A DNA stretch of 64,000 bases, from positions 23,844,430 to 23,908,429 of the forward strand of contig CM022672.1 in the NCBI GenBank assembly GCA_012295275.1. Reading direction: 5' to 3'. Positions 32,012 to 47,100 of the stretch are shown here, piece after piece. Under the pieces are notes generated by a model. The model made no database searches. It saw only the letters and a list, made by a program, of their open reading frames with translations, and had not been told where the DNA came from. This DNA comes from Chrysomallon squamiferum (lineage: Eukaryota > Mollusca > Gastropoda > Neomphalida > Peltospiridae). Each line of letters starts with the position of its first letter. Positions within the stretch are counted from its first letter, which is position 1. The position numbers and the translations under genes were made by a program.

Positions 32012-35000
32012 ATGGCTGACGAGCCAACCATGGATGAAAATGAAAGGAAAATTGTTAACGAGTTTTGTCACTTATTAGAAAAATCAAAACAGCTGTTTAA
32101 TGGGCTTAGGTAAATTATAATGCAGTAATGAGTACTTGATACTTATTAGCTGCCTTTGAAATGTGATTTAAGCATGATAGAAACTGAAATAAGAAAATAC
32201 AATCAATTAAAATAATAATAATAAAAAAAATGTCAAATGCAAACCTACAGAAACACAGATAGAAGTGTATGCTAAAAGGATAGTTATCTTGTTTCACCAA
32301 GTTGTAACTCGTCTATAATAAAATTTAAGAAAATAAAATGATAATACTAATGAATGTTTTTTAAATTTTCAGCTTCCAAATGTTGGAATCGTCAGTATTG
32401 TTTTTGTTAATTTACCTATAAAAGTTTACTTTTCTGTTAATTTATGATAATACTAATGAATGTTTAGCAATTTCACCTGCCAAATAATAGGTATTGTTTT
32501 TGTTAATCTATCAATAACAATTTACTTTTCAGTTAAATTAATAGAGGCTAATTCTGAGTAATTGGTAACAATCATTACGATGTTAGATGTATAATAATAA
32601 GTAAATAACAGTTAGCAATAGCATGGTTACTAAAATTAATTATTTTAATTATGACACACTAGTCTTAACATTTACAGAATTTATTTATACTCATTAAATA
32701 TAAAAACAAACAAACACACCATTTACTCAAACTTGTTAAATAAAATTTGTTTTGTTTGACATATATTACATTCATATATTTGCACCCTAGCTGCTATTTC
32801 ATACATTAGAATTTTGGATGCAAAATACAGCATTTTTTCTTCATTAAATGTCACCTACTCAAATGCCTTTTTCCATGATGGACAAAACCCCTTGACAATT
32901 TTTTTTTTTTATGGCTATCTTTTGTTTTGGTTTTCAGAGACTTTGCTGGTGGCATTTCTGCATGGTCATTAAATAATGATAAAACATTTGTCATCATCAA
33001 AATGAGAATTACTAATGGCCTTGTTTTAAATATGTACGCAACACCACCCACCAGAATTTTAGAAATGATCTTATATTATTTATAAGCAGCTTTCATTTCA
33101 TCAGGCCATTTAGAAAACTTCAAACAAAATGACAAATGATATTTTTTTTTTTCTATAGTCACATTGTGCAACAAACAGTACTGGCTGACCATAGATAGTT
33201 AACACTGTTATGGTGACTTGTATTAGGAAAGCTCATACATAAAAGGTGAATTTCAGCCACAGATGAACCCAGTGTCTTGATAACTGTGTGAGCACAGGCA
33301 GAAAAAAAAAGTTGTAGTCTGGCAGACTACCAGTTGGAATTCTAGTACCTAAGGGAGATATTGGTGGCTAAAACCCTGGGCTACTGCTAAGAATGAGCTC
33401 TGTTTAATTTTCTCTCAAATGTTTAATACTTATGATTGCTGTGGGTCAAATAAAGGATTTTTTAAATTATCTATTTCTATTTAATTCATAAATATTACTG
33501 TTTATAAGATGTGGTTCACAATTTAATTAATTGCAGGGATCTTCCACAGTATGGTCATAAGCAGTGGCAGTCATATTTTGGAAGAACTTTTGATGTATAT
33601 ACAAAACTTTGGAAGTTCCAACAGCAACACAGGTAAATGTTATAAAACAATTTTTATGTTAGAAGTTTACTTGTTTGATTTTCTGTTCTTTTATAATAAA
33701 GGTAACAATAAAATGTGCCAAATGAATTTTGTATTATAAGTCCAATTTATTTTTGATATCACTGACAGAAGAGATATTTGTAATATTTGGATTGTTATAT
33801 TTAATTAATAGGCAAATATTAGATGGGAAATACGGATTAAAGCGCTGGCAGATTGGAGAAATTGCATCCAAAATTGGACAGCTATATTATCATTACTAGT
33901 AAGTATTACTTTTTTTAAAGGCATCATCATACTTGAACTAATATTTATAATGATTTTAATTTAAAATGTGATAACTGGTTATTTCAAGTACTTGTAATCC
34001 TTACAGCATTTTCAGTCATATTTCTTAATTTAGTTTGTGTATGTATTTGTTCGTTAATCTATTTAATGACTATATTTTTTCTTTTTAGTCTGATATCAAT
34101 TGTTGTTATATATTTTGTTTTATATTTTCAGTCTGAGAACTAGTGAAACCAACTATCTCAATGAATCATTTTCCTTCTATTCTGCAATCAGAATGAGGGC
34201 ATACTACTCCAAAGCTACCAAGGAAGAAAGGTACAGTAACATTATTTAGCAGCACTATTACAACTTAGTTAAAAATTTGCTAATTTTTAGCAATAGGTGA
34301 AATACAAATGTCAGTATTTTTTAACACCAAACATTATTTTGTCATTGGGCATGGAAAACTGAATAGTTGCAGAGCAGGTTTGCATTTATAAAGCAATGTT
34401 TATATTGGTTTTATCTCAGCATGTTATTAGTTTTACTTTAAACGCTTTATTACACTAGATTTGTGATGTAATAGATGGTTAATCTTGACTTAATTTTTAT
34501 GCTTAGGTATTGAAGCTATTTGATTTGATGTCTTCTTTAACCAAAATATTTGCAGGAACATTTTATGTTTATCTATTTCTATTTTATTCATTTGGAATTT
34601 TTTAATGAGTGTTGTACAAGTAGCAACAACAAAAATAAAATGCTGAAAGTTTTGTTTTGCTTAACAGTATGCTCCATGATATAGGAAAGTCTCTAGTAAT
34701 GGTTTCCCAGGACAGGTTAGTTTTGTTGTGATGTAATACTATTAACTAGGCCAAAACCATTGTGCAGCCCTTCTGATGTTAATGCATTTGTTTTGTAATG
34801 GTCTGTACAGTGCATACTTCTATTTTAACTCCAGTTAGGTTTTGATCTGAATTAACAATAACATGTATATAGGGGGATTGTAGATCTAAAGTTTAAATAT
34901 AGCAAACCTATTCTGAAAAGGATTTTAAAATGTTTATACATAAACATTTTATTTTGTTTGAGACTCATTTTAGGTGTATTTTTTTATATATATACATCTG

Positions 35001-35091
35001 TGTTTTAAACTAAAAATACATAGTTGAATGTCCCATGCATTTTCTTTCACAGGCAAATGCAGTACTTAATCATCTTTTATTTACGTATTTT

Positions 35092-35122
<31 letters not shown>

Positions 35123-38100
35123 TAATTACATCATAATTGCAATCACATTATTGACATTGTGTATTTAATTTGAAAAAACTATCATTGTTTTTAACATTTG
35201 TTTTCACATATTTTTCTTTCAATTGCTTAATATATTTGTTTAAAAAACCCACCAAAAATAACTATGAATTAACTATGTACATTAATAAAAGTATGTGGAT
35301 AAAAGTTTTCATTTCTGCATACTTAAAAATAGATATTTTATCTGCCCCTGTTGTTTGTATGCATGACCAATGCTGGTCTTTAGTGCTTATGGTAATATTC
35401 CAAGCTTTCAGTGAAAGATTTCTCCATGTATGTTTATATGTATATAGTCAACTTAGGCTGAATTATATAGTACTCTTTCCTTTACCTTTCTGCCATGCAT
35501 GTTTGTTATAAATGATGTGACTGAAAAAGTGAAATACAGCAAGTATTATCATATCTTTGAGTATATAGCTGAATGTGATTACAAAACAATGTAATAAATG
35601 TCAGTGTTACAAATGAAATATCATTGTGCATATTACAGTTATTATTTTAGTTTTGTTTGCTTGGCACATATGTCTTTTGTTAAATTGATAACAATCTAAA
35701 ACCAGTTATTGCATATTAACAATTTAAACAGAAAAACATAATCTTCCATTTACAAAATGACTAATAAAGGTTCTTTTAACTCTTTCTATTTTGAACAAGG
35801 TCTGAAGATAAAGATAAATAATTATTTACTAATAACATCTAACACATTTTAAAATTAATGGTCACTAATAATTATCACATTTTTTATAAATCAACTGCCT
35901 TGAATAGAAACTTTATAACTCAGTTGGTGCACTTCAGAAGTTTCGTCCTTTAAACACTTCATGCAGTTTTAAGCCTGCATTCTGACCACTGAATTCTTGT
36001 TTATAAACTGAGTTAGCAATATGCTGATATGTAATTATTTGTTTTAAGTACAACATATTACCAAGAAGGGTACAGAAATTCACCAAGACCAAATACTGCT
36101 GTAGTAGGACTTTGAGGACATTTTGTTCTAGAATACAACAGATAATTCCACTCATCAGCTGTAAACATCAACAGTAGACTTTTGTTTTAATTTTTGATAG
36201 GTCAGTGTGTGTGTATGTTTTTGTGTATCTGTGGTTTAAAAATAATTTTGGAAATATTCTTTTTCAGCAATGAAACAAATATTTCATTTATTATTTAAAG
36301 TCAAATATAAGGCAATTGTGATGTACATTTCTGGACTAATGTTTTATTTTAAGTGTTACTTTAACATCCAGTGATTATTGTTACTAACTGGATTTTAAAA
36401 GTCTAACTAAATACCTGGTATAATTTGTAGTAGTCACATTTTGATTGTTACACATTTAATATTAACAGTCATTTTGACAAGCACAAAATGAAATAGTTCT
36501 AAAAAGAATTAGTGCAGTGCTGTTGGAATATGAAACACTGTTCACATGTACAGGCTTAATTTAATTTAATTGTTAGTGAATATCAGCAAGTAGCATTAAT
36601 ATTTTCATCGTTGACTATATTTGTATTAATAGACCCAAGTGAGTCCATTGATATAATCTTTACCATTTAATATATTGAGAGTCTGTTCAAATGGTGACAT
36701 GATTTAAGCATATTTTAATACAGATTTAGTAGTTTACCCATGAAAACAAAACTAGATGAATAATTTTGTATCAACCAGAAACCAAATGGTGTTACTAGTA
36801 TCTATCATTACTCAGTTTACTGATTTTACTACAGATGTTTTTAGATCCTCAGCATTAATAACAGTACCATGCTGAAATACAGGCAATTTTATTTTTGTTA
36901 ACGTGTTTAAATGTTATCAGTACATTATACAGTACATGTAAGAAATATGCAGTACATGTTTTTTTGTTGTAGAAATAAATTCACCAATATTAGGCATATC
37001 AAACTCTGTGCTTATAAAATTGATCATTTCAGGATAAGAACAAGTTAACAAATGTCTAAGAAATGCTAAAGAGAGCTTCTGACTAGGATCATTTGATATG
37101 AGTTGTGACTCTCATCTGATGATGATGAGTTTGGTGATCAATACATCTGATCCATAACTTCATTGACCTTGCATATCTTAACTGCAAATGGAAAACTTGG
37201 CTGCACAATGTTTTTATCCCAAAATGAATGGTAGTAAAAACAGTAAAATATATCCTAGATTATTAAGACACACTCTGTTAACTAAAGTAGAGTGTGAAAT
37301 TCTGATAATTTTATTAAGCACTGGTTACATCTATTTGAAATTGTTTGTGCTTTTCTACTCTATTCCAAGATGAATTGCTGTACTGGATACATAGGTTCTT
37401 TTATAATTTACCAAAATATCTAACTTTGTGTTCAGCAAGTAACAAAAATACCTGACTAAAACATATTTTTACATTATCTTGAACTTATTCACTGTAAAGT
37501 TGTGAATGATAGAAACTATATCTGTCTTTGTAATTGGATTATATTATTATGTATTCATTTTTGCATGTGTTTGAGTTTTTCAGTGGTTGTACAATTATCA
37601 ATTTCCCAAGTGTGATGTGACTTATGAATTATTAATATTCTTTCAGTTATAGCTATAAGAAATTGTCAGACAATGAGTCTGACATGTTTGTGTTGGGATT
37701 ACAGTTTACCATTTAGTATTTGTAGTACAGTAGTATTCAACATGCTTTCTTTTAGTTGTATTTATACAGTAATTTTCCTTTTCTTTTCCTCTTGTTTAGA
37801 AAGTGCTCCCAAAAAAAGTAAATTCTTCCGATTTTCAAATTCATATTAAAATAAATTCAATACAAAAAAGAAATACAAAAATATATATACAAAGAAAAAT
37901 AATTTAGCTATGTTAGTAAATTATAAATATTTATGCAAATCACATTATGTGTACATAACACGTACATGTTTATGTATTCATATACTATTATCTGTTTACA
38001 GTGCAAGTTTTAGAATGCTTTTATCAGTACCCTTTCAAAACTTTTCTCTTTATTATGTCTAAAGATGACAATATTTATTTTAAAGTATTTGCTATGCAGA

Positions 38101-41100
38101 TGTAACAGACAAATATTAAATTAATTGAGTTTATTGTATTTGTCAGCATTAATATAGCTGTTGCTAGATAGCTAATCAGTAAACATTTCATAATCTTCAT
38201 TGACCTCTGGGAACATGGTCATTAATAATAGTTTAAGAATTTTTAATACAGCGAAAAAACTCAACTGTTATTACACTCAATCTTAACTATCACCCAAACA
38301 CATTTTCGACTGAAAATACCAGTATTTAGTTGTTATTTAACTTTAAATATAATGTGTGTGTGTCATTTTATGTATATGTCTGTTTAATATTTTGCTATTT
38401 ATTTAATAGATATATTTATTTTATTTGTAATATGTTTCTATTTTTAACATTTTGACAGGCCTGATTTGATGGTTAAGAAACTTCGATATTATGCAAGATT
38501 CATCGTTGTATGTTTGTTGCTAAAGAAAATGAAGCTTGTACGAGATCTTGTTAGGGTATGTGAAATCCTATATTAAATTTGTTTCATTTATGCATTTCAT
38601 TTTTCAAATATATATATATATATATACATATATACATATATACATATATAAAATCTTGTTATTTTAGTATATAAATGCTAATTGTATGAAGTACATACTA
38701 CTAATTAATCCTTAAAAAGACTATCATTGCTAAATTATCCACAAATATTTTGGATTCATAAAGCAGATAATTATGCTGTTAAGAAGATCAGAAAATCAGA
38801 AGTATGATTTTTTTAGATGTGGTTGTTTTTATGTGTGTTTATTATTTTTATTATTATCTTTTTTTCATTCTTTTTATATTTTTGTTATTTATAATAGTTT
38901 TTAATGTTTCTTTTTCAATAGGAACTTGCAAAGCAGATTGACGATTATACATCAACTTATGAACCTGAGGATCAGCTGGAGTGGAATCTTGTTCTTGGTG
39001 AAATTAAGGCATTTATTGAGGTAAGAACTCCAATAGTAATGAGCAGTAAAATGTGCAAATATGTGTATACAGATTACTTCAAGAAACTGGTAAAAATTTG
39101 TCATATCTCTGAAAAGAAACTGGTAACATTATATAAACCTCTGAAGTTTATTTAGAAAAACATATATAATGTGCTCTACAAAAACCAGCCGTTCAGTTTT
39201 GCACATTTTGCATGTCTTACAGAATTCATTGTAATGGCAGAGTGCTTTCAGTGCAGCCTGCAGTGAAAATAATAGAATAGTTTTTTCAACTCCACTGAGT
39301 AAACTGAAAGGTTTAACTATGCAATTTAAAACATAGTGACCATTACCAGCAATTGTACAAAACCAGTGTTTCGGCAGAGTCAAAATGAGTAACAACTGGC
39401 AAATGAAAAAAATCTGTCTACAGCCTACTAAAGTCATTTTTGTCAATCATAATTATGTGAGAGAAAAAGAGAACGAATAGCTGTTTATATATATATATAA
39501 TTTCAGGCTGACAACATCATTAATGTGGTGGATGTGGACTCGTCAACTATTGTTTTATCCCATCGGCTGACACCACTGAATACACCTCCCTTGGACAAAG
39601 GTTCTCCAGTCTACCTCACTCTACAGGAGATACTCATTGTGGGAAACTGTCATGAGCAGGTTTGTCCAAATCCATTTCTTTTTCTTCTTTTTCCTTTAAA
39701 TAAAACTTTGTACGAATGTTCAGATCATAATCATTATTACTGATTTAAGAGATCTGCCACTTTCTTATAATACTCAGATTTCTGAAATTCAGTAAATAGA
39801 TATTTATAATTTGCCATTCATAATAAATTAATATTTTAAAAAAATTCAAAGATGAACTCCACATAGAATTTCAGTTTCTTTTATTACTTTGCATCCTTTC
39901 TTAGATCCTAAATGCTTTTTGGTAAGAAATATTGAAATTAAAGACTATGTATTTTCAGGTGTACTTTTGTACCATATCTGTCAATACATGGTGAACAGGA
40001 CTGATACATTAGTTTCCCTGATTTTAAAATGCATTATGTTGTTTTAAACAGTTCTTCATCCTATTCTTTTAGGTTAAGTTTAGTGAGTTGACACTGGACA
40101 TGTTTCGAATGCTGCAGACTCTGGAAAGAGAACCTCAGGAGGACCTAACTAATCAAATCTATGATGCTTCACCTGCTCCTGGACGACAGCCATTTGTAAG
40201 TATTTCACTTCTTGTTTTTTTTTAATAGAAGAACAAAAAGAAATCATTGTTACAATAATTCAGTCATCCTCAAGACATTCTTCGTCTAATATCCTAAGGC
40301 TGTTCAGTGAATGTTAAAAGTATTAATTTCATGATCTTTTGGTTTTTCTTAAATGATATTTAAACAGTAATTCAATGAAATAACCATGAGGTTTTTAGAA
40401 ATATTTTCATGTATCTTATGACTTATTGGTTTGATGGAGCTGTTAACATTATTACAATAATTATCTTATTCACATAACAGTTGAAAACCTATAGGGTCTG
40501 TTAAGGATTAATGTTAGGTCGTTAAAACAAAAATCATCAAAATTTGTTCTCTTTCATAATGTGAGAATAAAAATAAAAATTAACTGATATTTCACTCTTC
40601 AGGTTTTTATTAAATAATCTGGAACAAAAATATTGATAAACTTGTTTCACTTGCTTAATTGTCAATTGACTGCATGCTGTTTACATTGTTCAAGAAATGT
40701 ATTGTGATTATTATTTATGGCTTTTCACTCATTTGCTAAGCAGCTGCTGCATTTCCTTCTAGAAATAATTTGTGGCACCTTTTCTTTTTTTCTTTTTTCA
40801 CACAAATGTGACAAAAACAGCTTTACACCGAATTTTCTATGTATATAAAAATATATTCATTTAATGAAGCAAATCATTTTTTTTTTTTTTTTTTTTATAT
40901 TCTCTTATTTTCTTTCATCTCCACTATACTTCAGAAGAACATTAAAAATGTGGATTTTAAAAATTAGTGATTCAGTATATTAAAAAAATAAAAAAGTTTT
41001 TAATTTTAAATGATTAATAACATTTGGATATAATTTGTAATGGAAACATTTGGTGATTGCAAGGATGAACTACTCATTCATATATTTATTATTAAAACAT

Positions 41101-44100
41101 ATGTTGATCTTTACCTTATTTATTTTAAAATGATGTCTTGTCCAACCATCAGAAGTCAGATTATATTGCTTTGTTGATTAGAACAGAGACCTGACTAGAT
41201 ATTTAATTGTATTCAAAAACTTTGAATTACAAATATTACTGTGGTTATTTATTTATTTATTTATTTATTTACTCATTCATTTATTCATAGTACTTACAAA
41301 ATTGTTAGATAAACATATATGACGCTGAAAAACTGAAGTATGTATCAGATGTTTCTTCTTTACTTTGATTTAAATTGGCAATTGTTTGGGATTTTCTTTT
41401 TAGACATTTATGAGACCAGGTCCATCAGGGCAGGTAATTATCAATTTCCTTGTGTCTAGGTATACATGGGGCATGGTGTATAATTAAACTAACTTACTGC
41501 TTGCCAAAACCATTCAGTTTCTTGTTGGTATACCTCAGTATTCAGATAAAAGCATTTTCTTTTTAATTGTGCCTGCTAATAATATGGTAACCTCTCTGTG
41601 CATGGAATGTATGTTATTTAATGAAATAGAAATTCCATTTCTGTGTTGCTATTGTTTTTTAATATTAATAAAATATATATATATAAAGAATAATGAAAGG
41701 CAGTGCAAACTATTTATTAGATCTTAAAATTGAAATTTCAGTTCGAAATAAAATAACATAACTTCAACTTAATAATGGTGTAGGTGGCACTTCATAAATG
41801 GTTATGTTGTAGAGAAACAAAGAAAATACTATATACATGCTATTTTCATGTATTTATAGCATGTCAAATGATACACTTTATTTATCATTATTAATATTTT
41901 TGTTAATTTCATTTTCTTTTTTATTATCATTTTCCCTACTTTGTTAACATATTCATGCTGCAGAATTAAAATGTTCTAAATTATTCATATAATTTATGTA
42001 ATAAATCAATAGTCTAGCTAGGTTATTTTGCCCTTATTTTCAACAATGTTCATTGTTGCATTAACAATTCCATTTGTATATATAGTAAGCAAAAAAGTTA
42101 GCTATTTTTGTTTAATGATTGGCCTTTCAGAATTATGTACAAATAATGTGATAAAGGTTGGTAGTATGTATGTTATTGATTATGACCTCTCGCTGTAATA
42201 AAAGGAACATTATTAATCACATTATACATCAGTGCATGTTGATGTGCAACTGCACTGTATTCATGCACAGATGCACATGCAGGATGAATGGAGTAAAACA
42301 AAAATAACATTTCCAGACAGCAAACCATCTCCAAAAAAAGACCTTAAGAATTTCTAATATTAACATAAGTCACTGATAGAACTTATCCACAAACCATTTC
42401 AAAATGATGCTAACCAACACATACCGAACTACAATAATTTTTTGTTTATTTTGGTACTGTATTACATCAGATGGAGCAGGTGCAAAATGAACCATGTTCT
42501 GGTAGATCAGTATTAAGTCTTGATGTCACAGATACAGAAGTGCACCTTGTTTTGTCTGGATTTTGCAGAAAACCACGTATTAGAATCAACCTAAAACTCT
42601 TTAAATGTTGCTATGCCACTAAATTATATGCACAGTTGATTCATTCCCCTGACAATCATTACATAGTCGGAGTGATTATGATACATACCTCTGCCATCCC
42701 ACCAATACTAATTCATAAGTTAATACAGTGGTACCTTGACTTACAAGTGCCCCAACTTTCGAGTTTTTTGAGTTATGAGCAGTTGCCCTGTTGATTTTTT
42801 GCTTTGAGTTACAAGCTAGTTGGTGCAACGAACAACTCAACATCCTCACATGTTTGCTTCACACGGTAACCTCGCTGTTGAAGCATCTCTGTTTTATGAA
42901 GTTTTTTGCCAAATTTCCATGGATCCTAAGAAAATGAGTGCAAAGGACACTGCTGAGAAGATGAAGTAAATGATGTCCATTGAATTAACACATGAAATAA
43001 CGAGGTGTGCTTGTAGTCGACTTGGTTAGGCAGTATGAGCATACTATACTGAAACAAAAGGAGTCGATAAAGGCTATACTTCCAGCAAAAGGTGTTAAAA
43101 TAATTTCTAAAGTGCAGATCTCTGGTGAAACCCAAACCCTGTACACTTTACAAAACCAATTTATTTCTTTATATTCTCTTTTATTTTGTTTCTATACAAT
43201 ATTTGTCATTTATAAATACATTTTTCTTATTTAAATGCACATTACAAAACATTGGGAAGGTTCAGGGGGGCTGGAACATATTAATGGTCTTTCAATAAAT
43301 TTCAGTTGGGAAAATTATTTTGAGTTACGAGCTTAGCCACTGAACTAACTAAAGTCAAAGTACCACTGTATATCCAAATGCAGTTAGTAAGAGGTTACCT
43401 GCTTCATACCAAACCAAATGCATCTTTAATACTAGGACATGGTTTGGACATGGTCATAGGGTTCAGAAACATCCCAGTATCTTGAATGGCCATGACCTTC
43501 AACTTGCTCTGGATTAAGAATGGAAAACTATAACAGTTTATGAGATCAATAATCTTTACTAGAAGCAGTAGAAAATATACAGTGCACACACATTCTGCTT
43601 AAAGTGACAATGCTGAAATTGTGACAAAACCTTGCTGATTACATTCAGGAAAGCTATAATAATAACATTCTCATTTCTGTTGGGTTTTGTTTATTTCATT
43701 TTTTGTACTAAATTATTAAACTTTTTTGGCACTGTATATTTCTTTTTATCACTGGTCCATGCACTTCAATGATGAAAAATTAATGTTTTTAGTGGAATGA
43801 AAAAGTATTCGGGCTGAAATATATATAAATATCTTTTTACAAAATGTGCTGAGTATTATGGAATATAGAAAAGGAAATCACATGTTACTGCTGTGTGAAT
43901 TTCCATTTATGAAAAATGTATTTTGCTTGGTGGAATGAATAGTACTGTGCCGCAAATGTTTAACTGTGTGACATTACTAATTTAAAATGCATTCAGTATT
44001 ATAAAATAAAATGCAGAAACTGAGAAAGAAAAACAAAACCTGATATTATTTCAATCATTTAAAGATTTTAGAACTGCATGCTTAAATTCCTGCTTTTGTC

Positions 44101-47100
44101 TGTTTAGATACACTTATTTTATGCACCTGTATAGATTTGCTTGCATAATTATTAAATATACAAAGCTGTTATTTGATGCAATTATGTACATGTAAAATTG
44201 TAATTAACAGTTTTCACAGTCAGTTATGTCTGGGGATAACAGATCTCTGTTTATCTATTAATTTTTCAACTTAAAAAGCTTACATCAGTCATGAAACTTT
44301 TTGTATTATTTATTTTGCTTAAATGTTCTATAATTACTCTTGAAAACATTTTCTTTCACTTTTATAAGTTGACAACAAGTTTGGTTTTAATATTGCTTTC
44401 AGAAAATAGTTTAAAAGGATGAAAAAATTGATTTGTACTTTTATATGTGTATGTTCTTGTGTATGTTGTGTGTTTTTTTGCAAAAATATCTATATATTCA
44501 AAATAAATATTAATTACAGCCAAATTAACAGCCTTTGCTGATTGTTTTTCAAAAGGAAAATGGTGACCATCGACGAGAAAACCCACACAAGTATTTGCTG
44601 TACAAACCCACCTATGGGCAGCTCAACACATTCCTTGCATCAGCCTTCAAAGAACTTCCGCCCAATGGGGCAATGATACTGTATATTTCTGCTGATGGTT
44701 GTCTTGGGAATGCAAAACACACAGATGATGGTAGGATTTTATAGTGCAGTTATATACAACAAAGTAATAAAAAAAGATCATTTTCTGATTTCTTATCACA
44801 GGTATATACTATTTTTGTAATTACAAATTGCATATAAGCTGTTTACAGAAATACAGATAAAAGATTTTTTTATAATCCTGTTTTTTGAATTAATATGCAT
44901 TAATAATATTTTGAATTAAAAAAGAGAAATGAAAATTATAACACCAGTCATATGTTTCACATACACAGTCTTGGTTTATTATAGAATTTTTTAATTGTAT
45001 CTGTATGGTATGTTTTGCAAAATGTTTAATACCCCATACCCAATACTGTTAATTAAGATATATATATTATGGAGTCTATTGAAAAACTGCTTTATTTAGT
45101 ATAAATATCTCTATTTTCCAGCTGCTTATGATCTTGGTGGTGTTGTAACAAATAGTCGTAGGGACGGAGAAATACCCAACAAGGGGAAAAAACCAGGAAC
45201 TATTAAAGAAATGCATTGGTAATTATGTTAATTAATTTTCAATTTTTTATTATTTTAAACAATAAATGAAACTTGATATAATTTGTATAATAATTATAAT
45301 TATACTGAATTGATGATGTTATGTTGAACTGGCAGATATTCCTTTTTTTTTTTTTTTTAACATGTTATTATTTTAACCATTTTTATAATTGTATCTGTAA
45401 TTTAAAGAAGACTATTTTGAATAATAGAACAGTTTCTGATTAATTGTTATCTTTCATCTCCACAAACATAATTTGCATCAAAGCAAGTTTAACCAATATG
45501 GACAAGTAAACACAGACTGCCTATGCTTGTGAAACGGTTTTTGATGTTTCACTTATAACTCTTTAAAACTATAATTAATTTTTTGAAATGTTTTATTAAA
45601 TTTTCAGACATTCCAAATTGATTCTTGGGTCTATTTCATTAGAAAAGTACTGCATCTTTCAGGCTTAAAATGGGTCCATTTCACTAAAAGCAAAATATAA
45701 CAATTGTTCTATTGCAATTAGTGTCCCGCAATTGGTTTATCTTGTTTGTATTCTGTTAGTTCATGGATTTTATGTTTGACACTGTATACATTTATGAAAA
45801 TATATTATTAAACAAAATATTTATTCCTTCCTTTTTTCATGAATTACAGTTTACATCCAGGTGACTTATATCCCTATACAAGGAAACCTTTGTTTCTTAT
45901 AGTAGATAGTGACAACAGTTCAGCATTCCAGGTAAATTTTTACTATTACCATCCTACTTCTGTTCCTTCTTATTCTTATTAACATAAAAATACTATTACA
46001 GATAAAATGAATCTATGAAAATTTAAATATATTTTCAGTTTGTGGGGGGGGGGGGAAATTGTAATTTTATCTATTATTTTTTTTATTTTATTTTATTTTA
46101 TTTTATTTTTTATTTTATTTTATTTTATTTTTTTTAATTAATTTTTTTTTTATTTGTGTATGTGTCTGGTGTTGTTTATTAGCATAATGGTTTAAAAATA
46201 ATTTCATTAAATTAATTTTTAATCAACAGAATTATCCAAATTTGTTTGGACAACCATTAGTGTGCCTCCTTTCTCCAGAGCAGGTGCCAACAACAATGCA
46301 AGGTATTCTGTTTGTGTCAATAATCATTTCTTTCTCTCTAAAAAGAATTCTTTATTAATTGCCTTTAGTTCCAGTTTTTGATCTAGTACTATCTTTTATT
46401 GAAGTGTGTATGCATGCATTTTCAAACAAGGGTAGTTTGTACATTTTCAGATCAGCACCAGAAAGGCAACCTGTTCACCTTGTTTTTGCATTCCCCACTG
46501 ATGGCATTGTGCTACGTGTGTAACATAGTTGACATTCCAATTATGCTTTGGGACAAGTGCCAAACGCAGATTGATAAATTTATGGTAGAATCCAGCAAAT
46601 TGTTTGTCAGAAGCAGAAAATAATGTCATTCAACATTAAAAAAAATAAAAAAAAAAAAAATAAAATAAAATAAGAATCCAATAAATTGTTTGTTTCCCTG
46701 ATCATAGAAGCTTCTGTATCTGAAAAACTTAGGAACTATTTTTAAAATAATAAAACAATAATAAAACAAGTAATATATTTTTTATCATGGTGTATTACAA
46801 CTAACAAAAATAGAGAAAATAAAAACAAACACTCCCAAAACCTTTGTATTTTTCTTCATTAAAGTTTAAAATGTACAGTAATGGTACAGTAATGCACAAT
46901 TCGTGGATCAATGAAAATAACATTAAAAAATCCTGTATTTCTATTTTTCTTATTTTTTAGTTTTGTTTATTAATGTTCTTTTCATACAGTTTATTCTCTG
47001 TAATACATTTTATCAAAGAGATAAACATTGTTAATTAATTAATATTTTTTCATGTATATATTTTGGAGCTTTTAACTCGGGGCATTACTGTTATGGAAAG

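Noticed and set aside
33230-33410. Patch of less A+T-rich sequence in SCAI intron 1
   Set aside because: It looks different from its surroundings and could be an old interspersed repeat, but I found no ends, target duplication or second copy in the window.
35170-35511. 113-codon plus-strand frame in SCAI intron 4
   Set aside because: Hydrophobic, A+T-driven composition, no splice sites at its ends and no recognisable domain.
46621-46623. RNA editing as the explanation of the SCAI TAA
   Set aside because: A-to-I editing would have to change both A residues to remove the stop, the organism is not known, and the weak donor would remain unexplained. A GC donor or sequence error is simpler.
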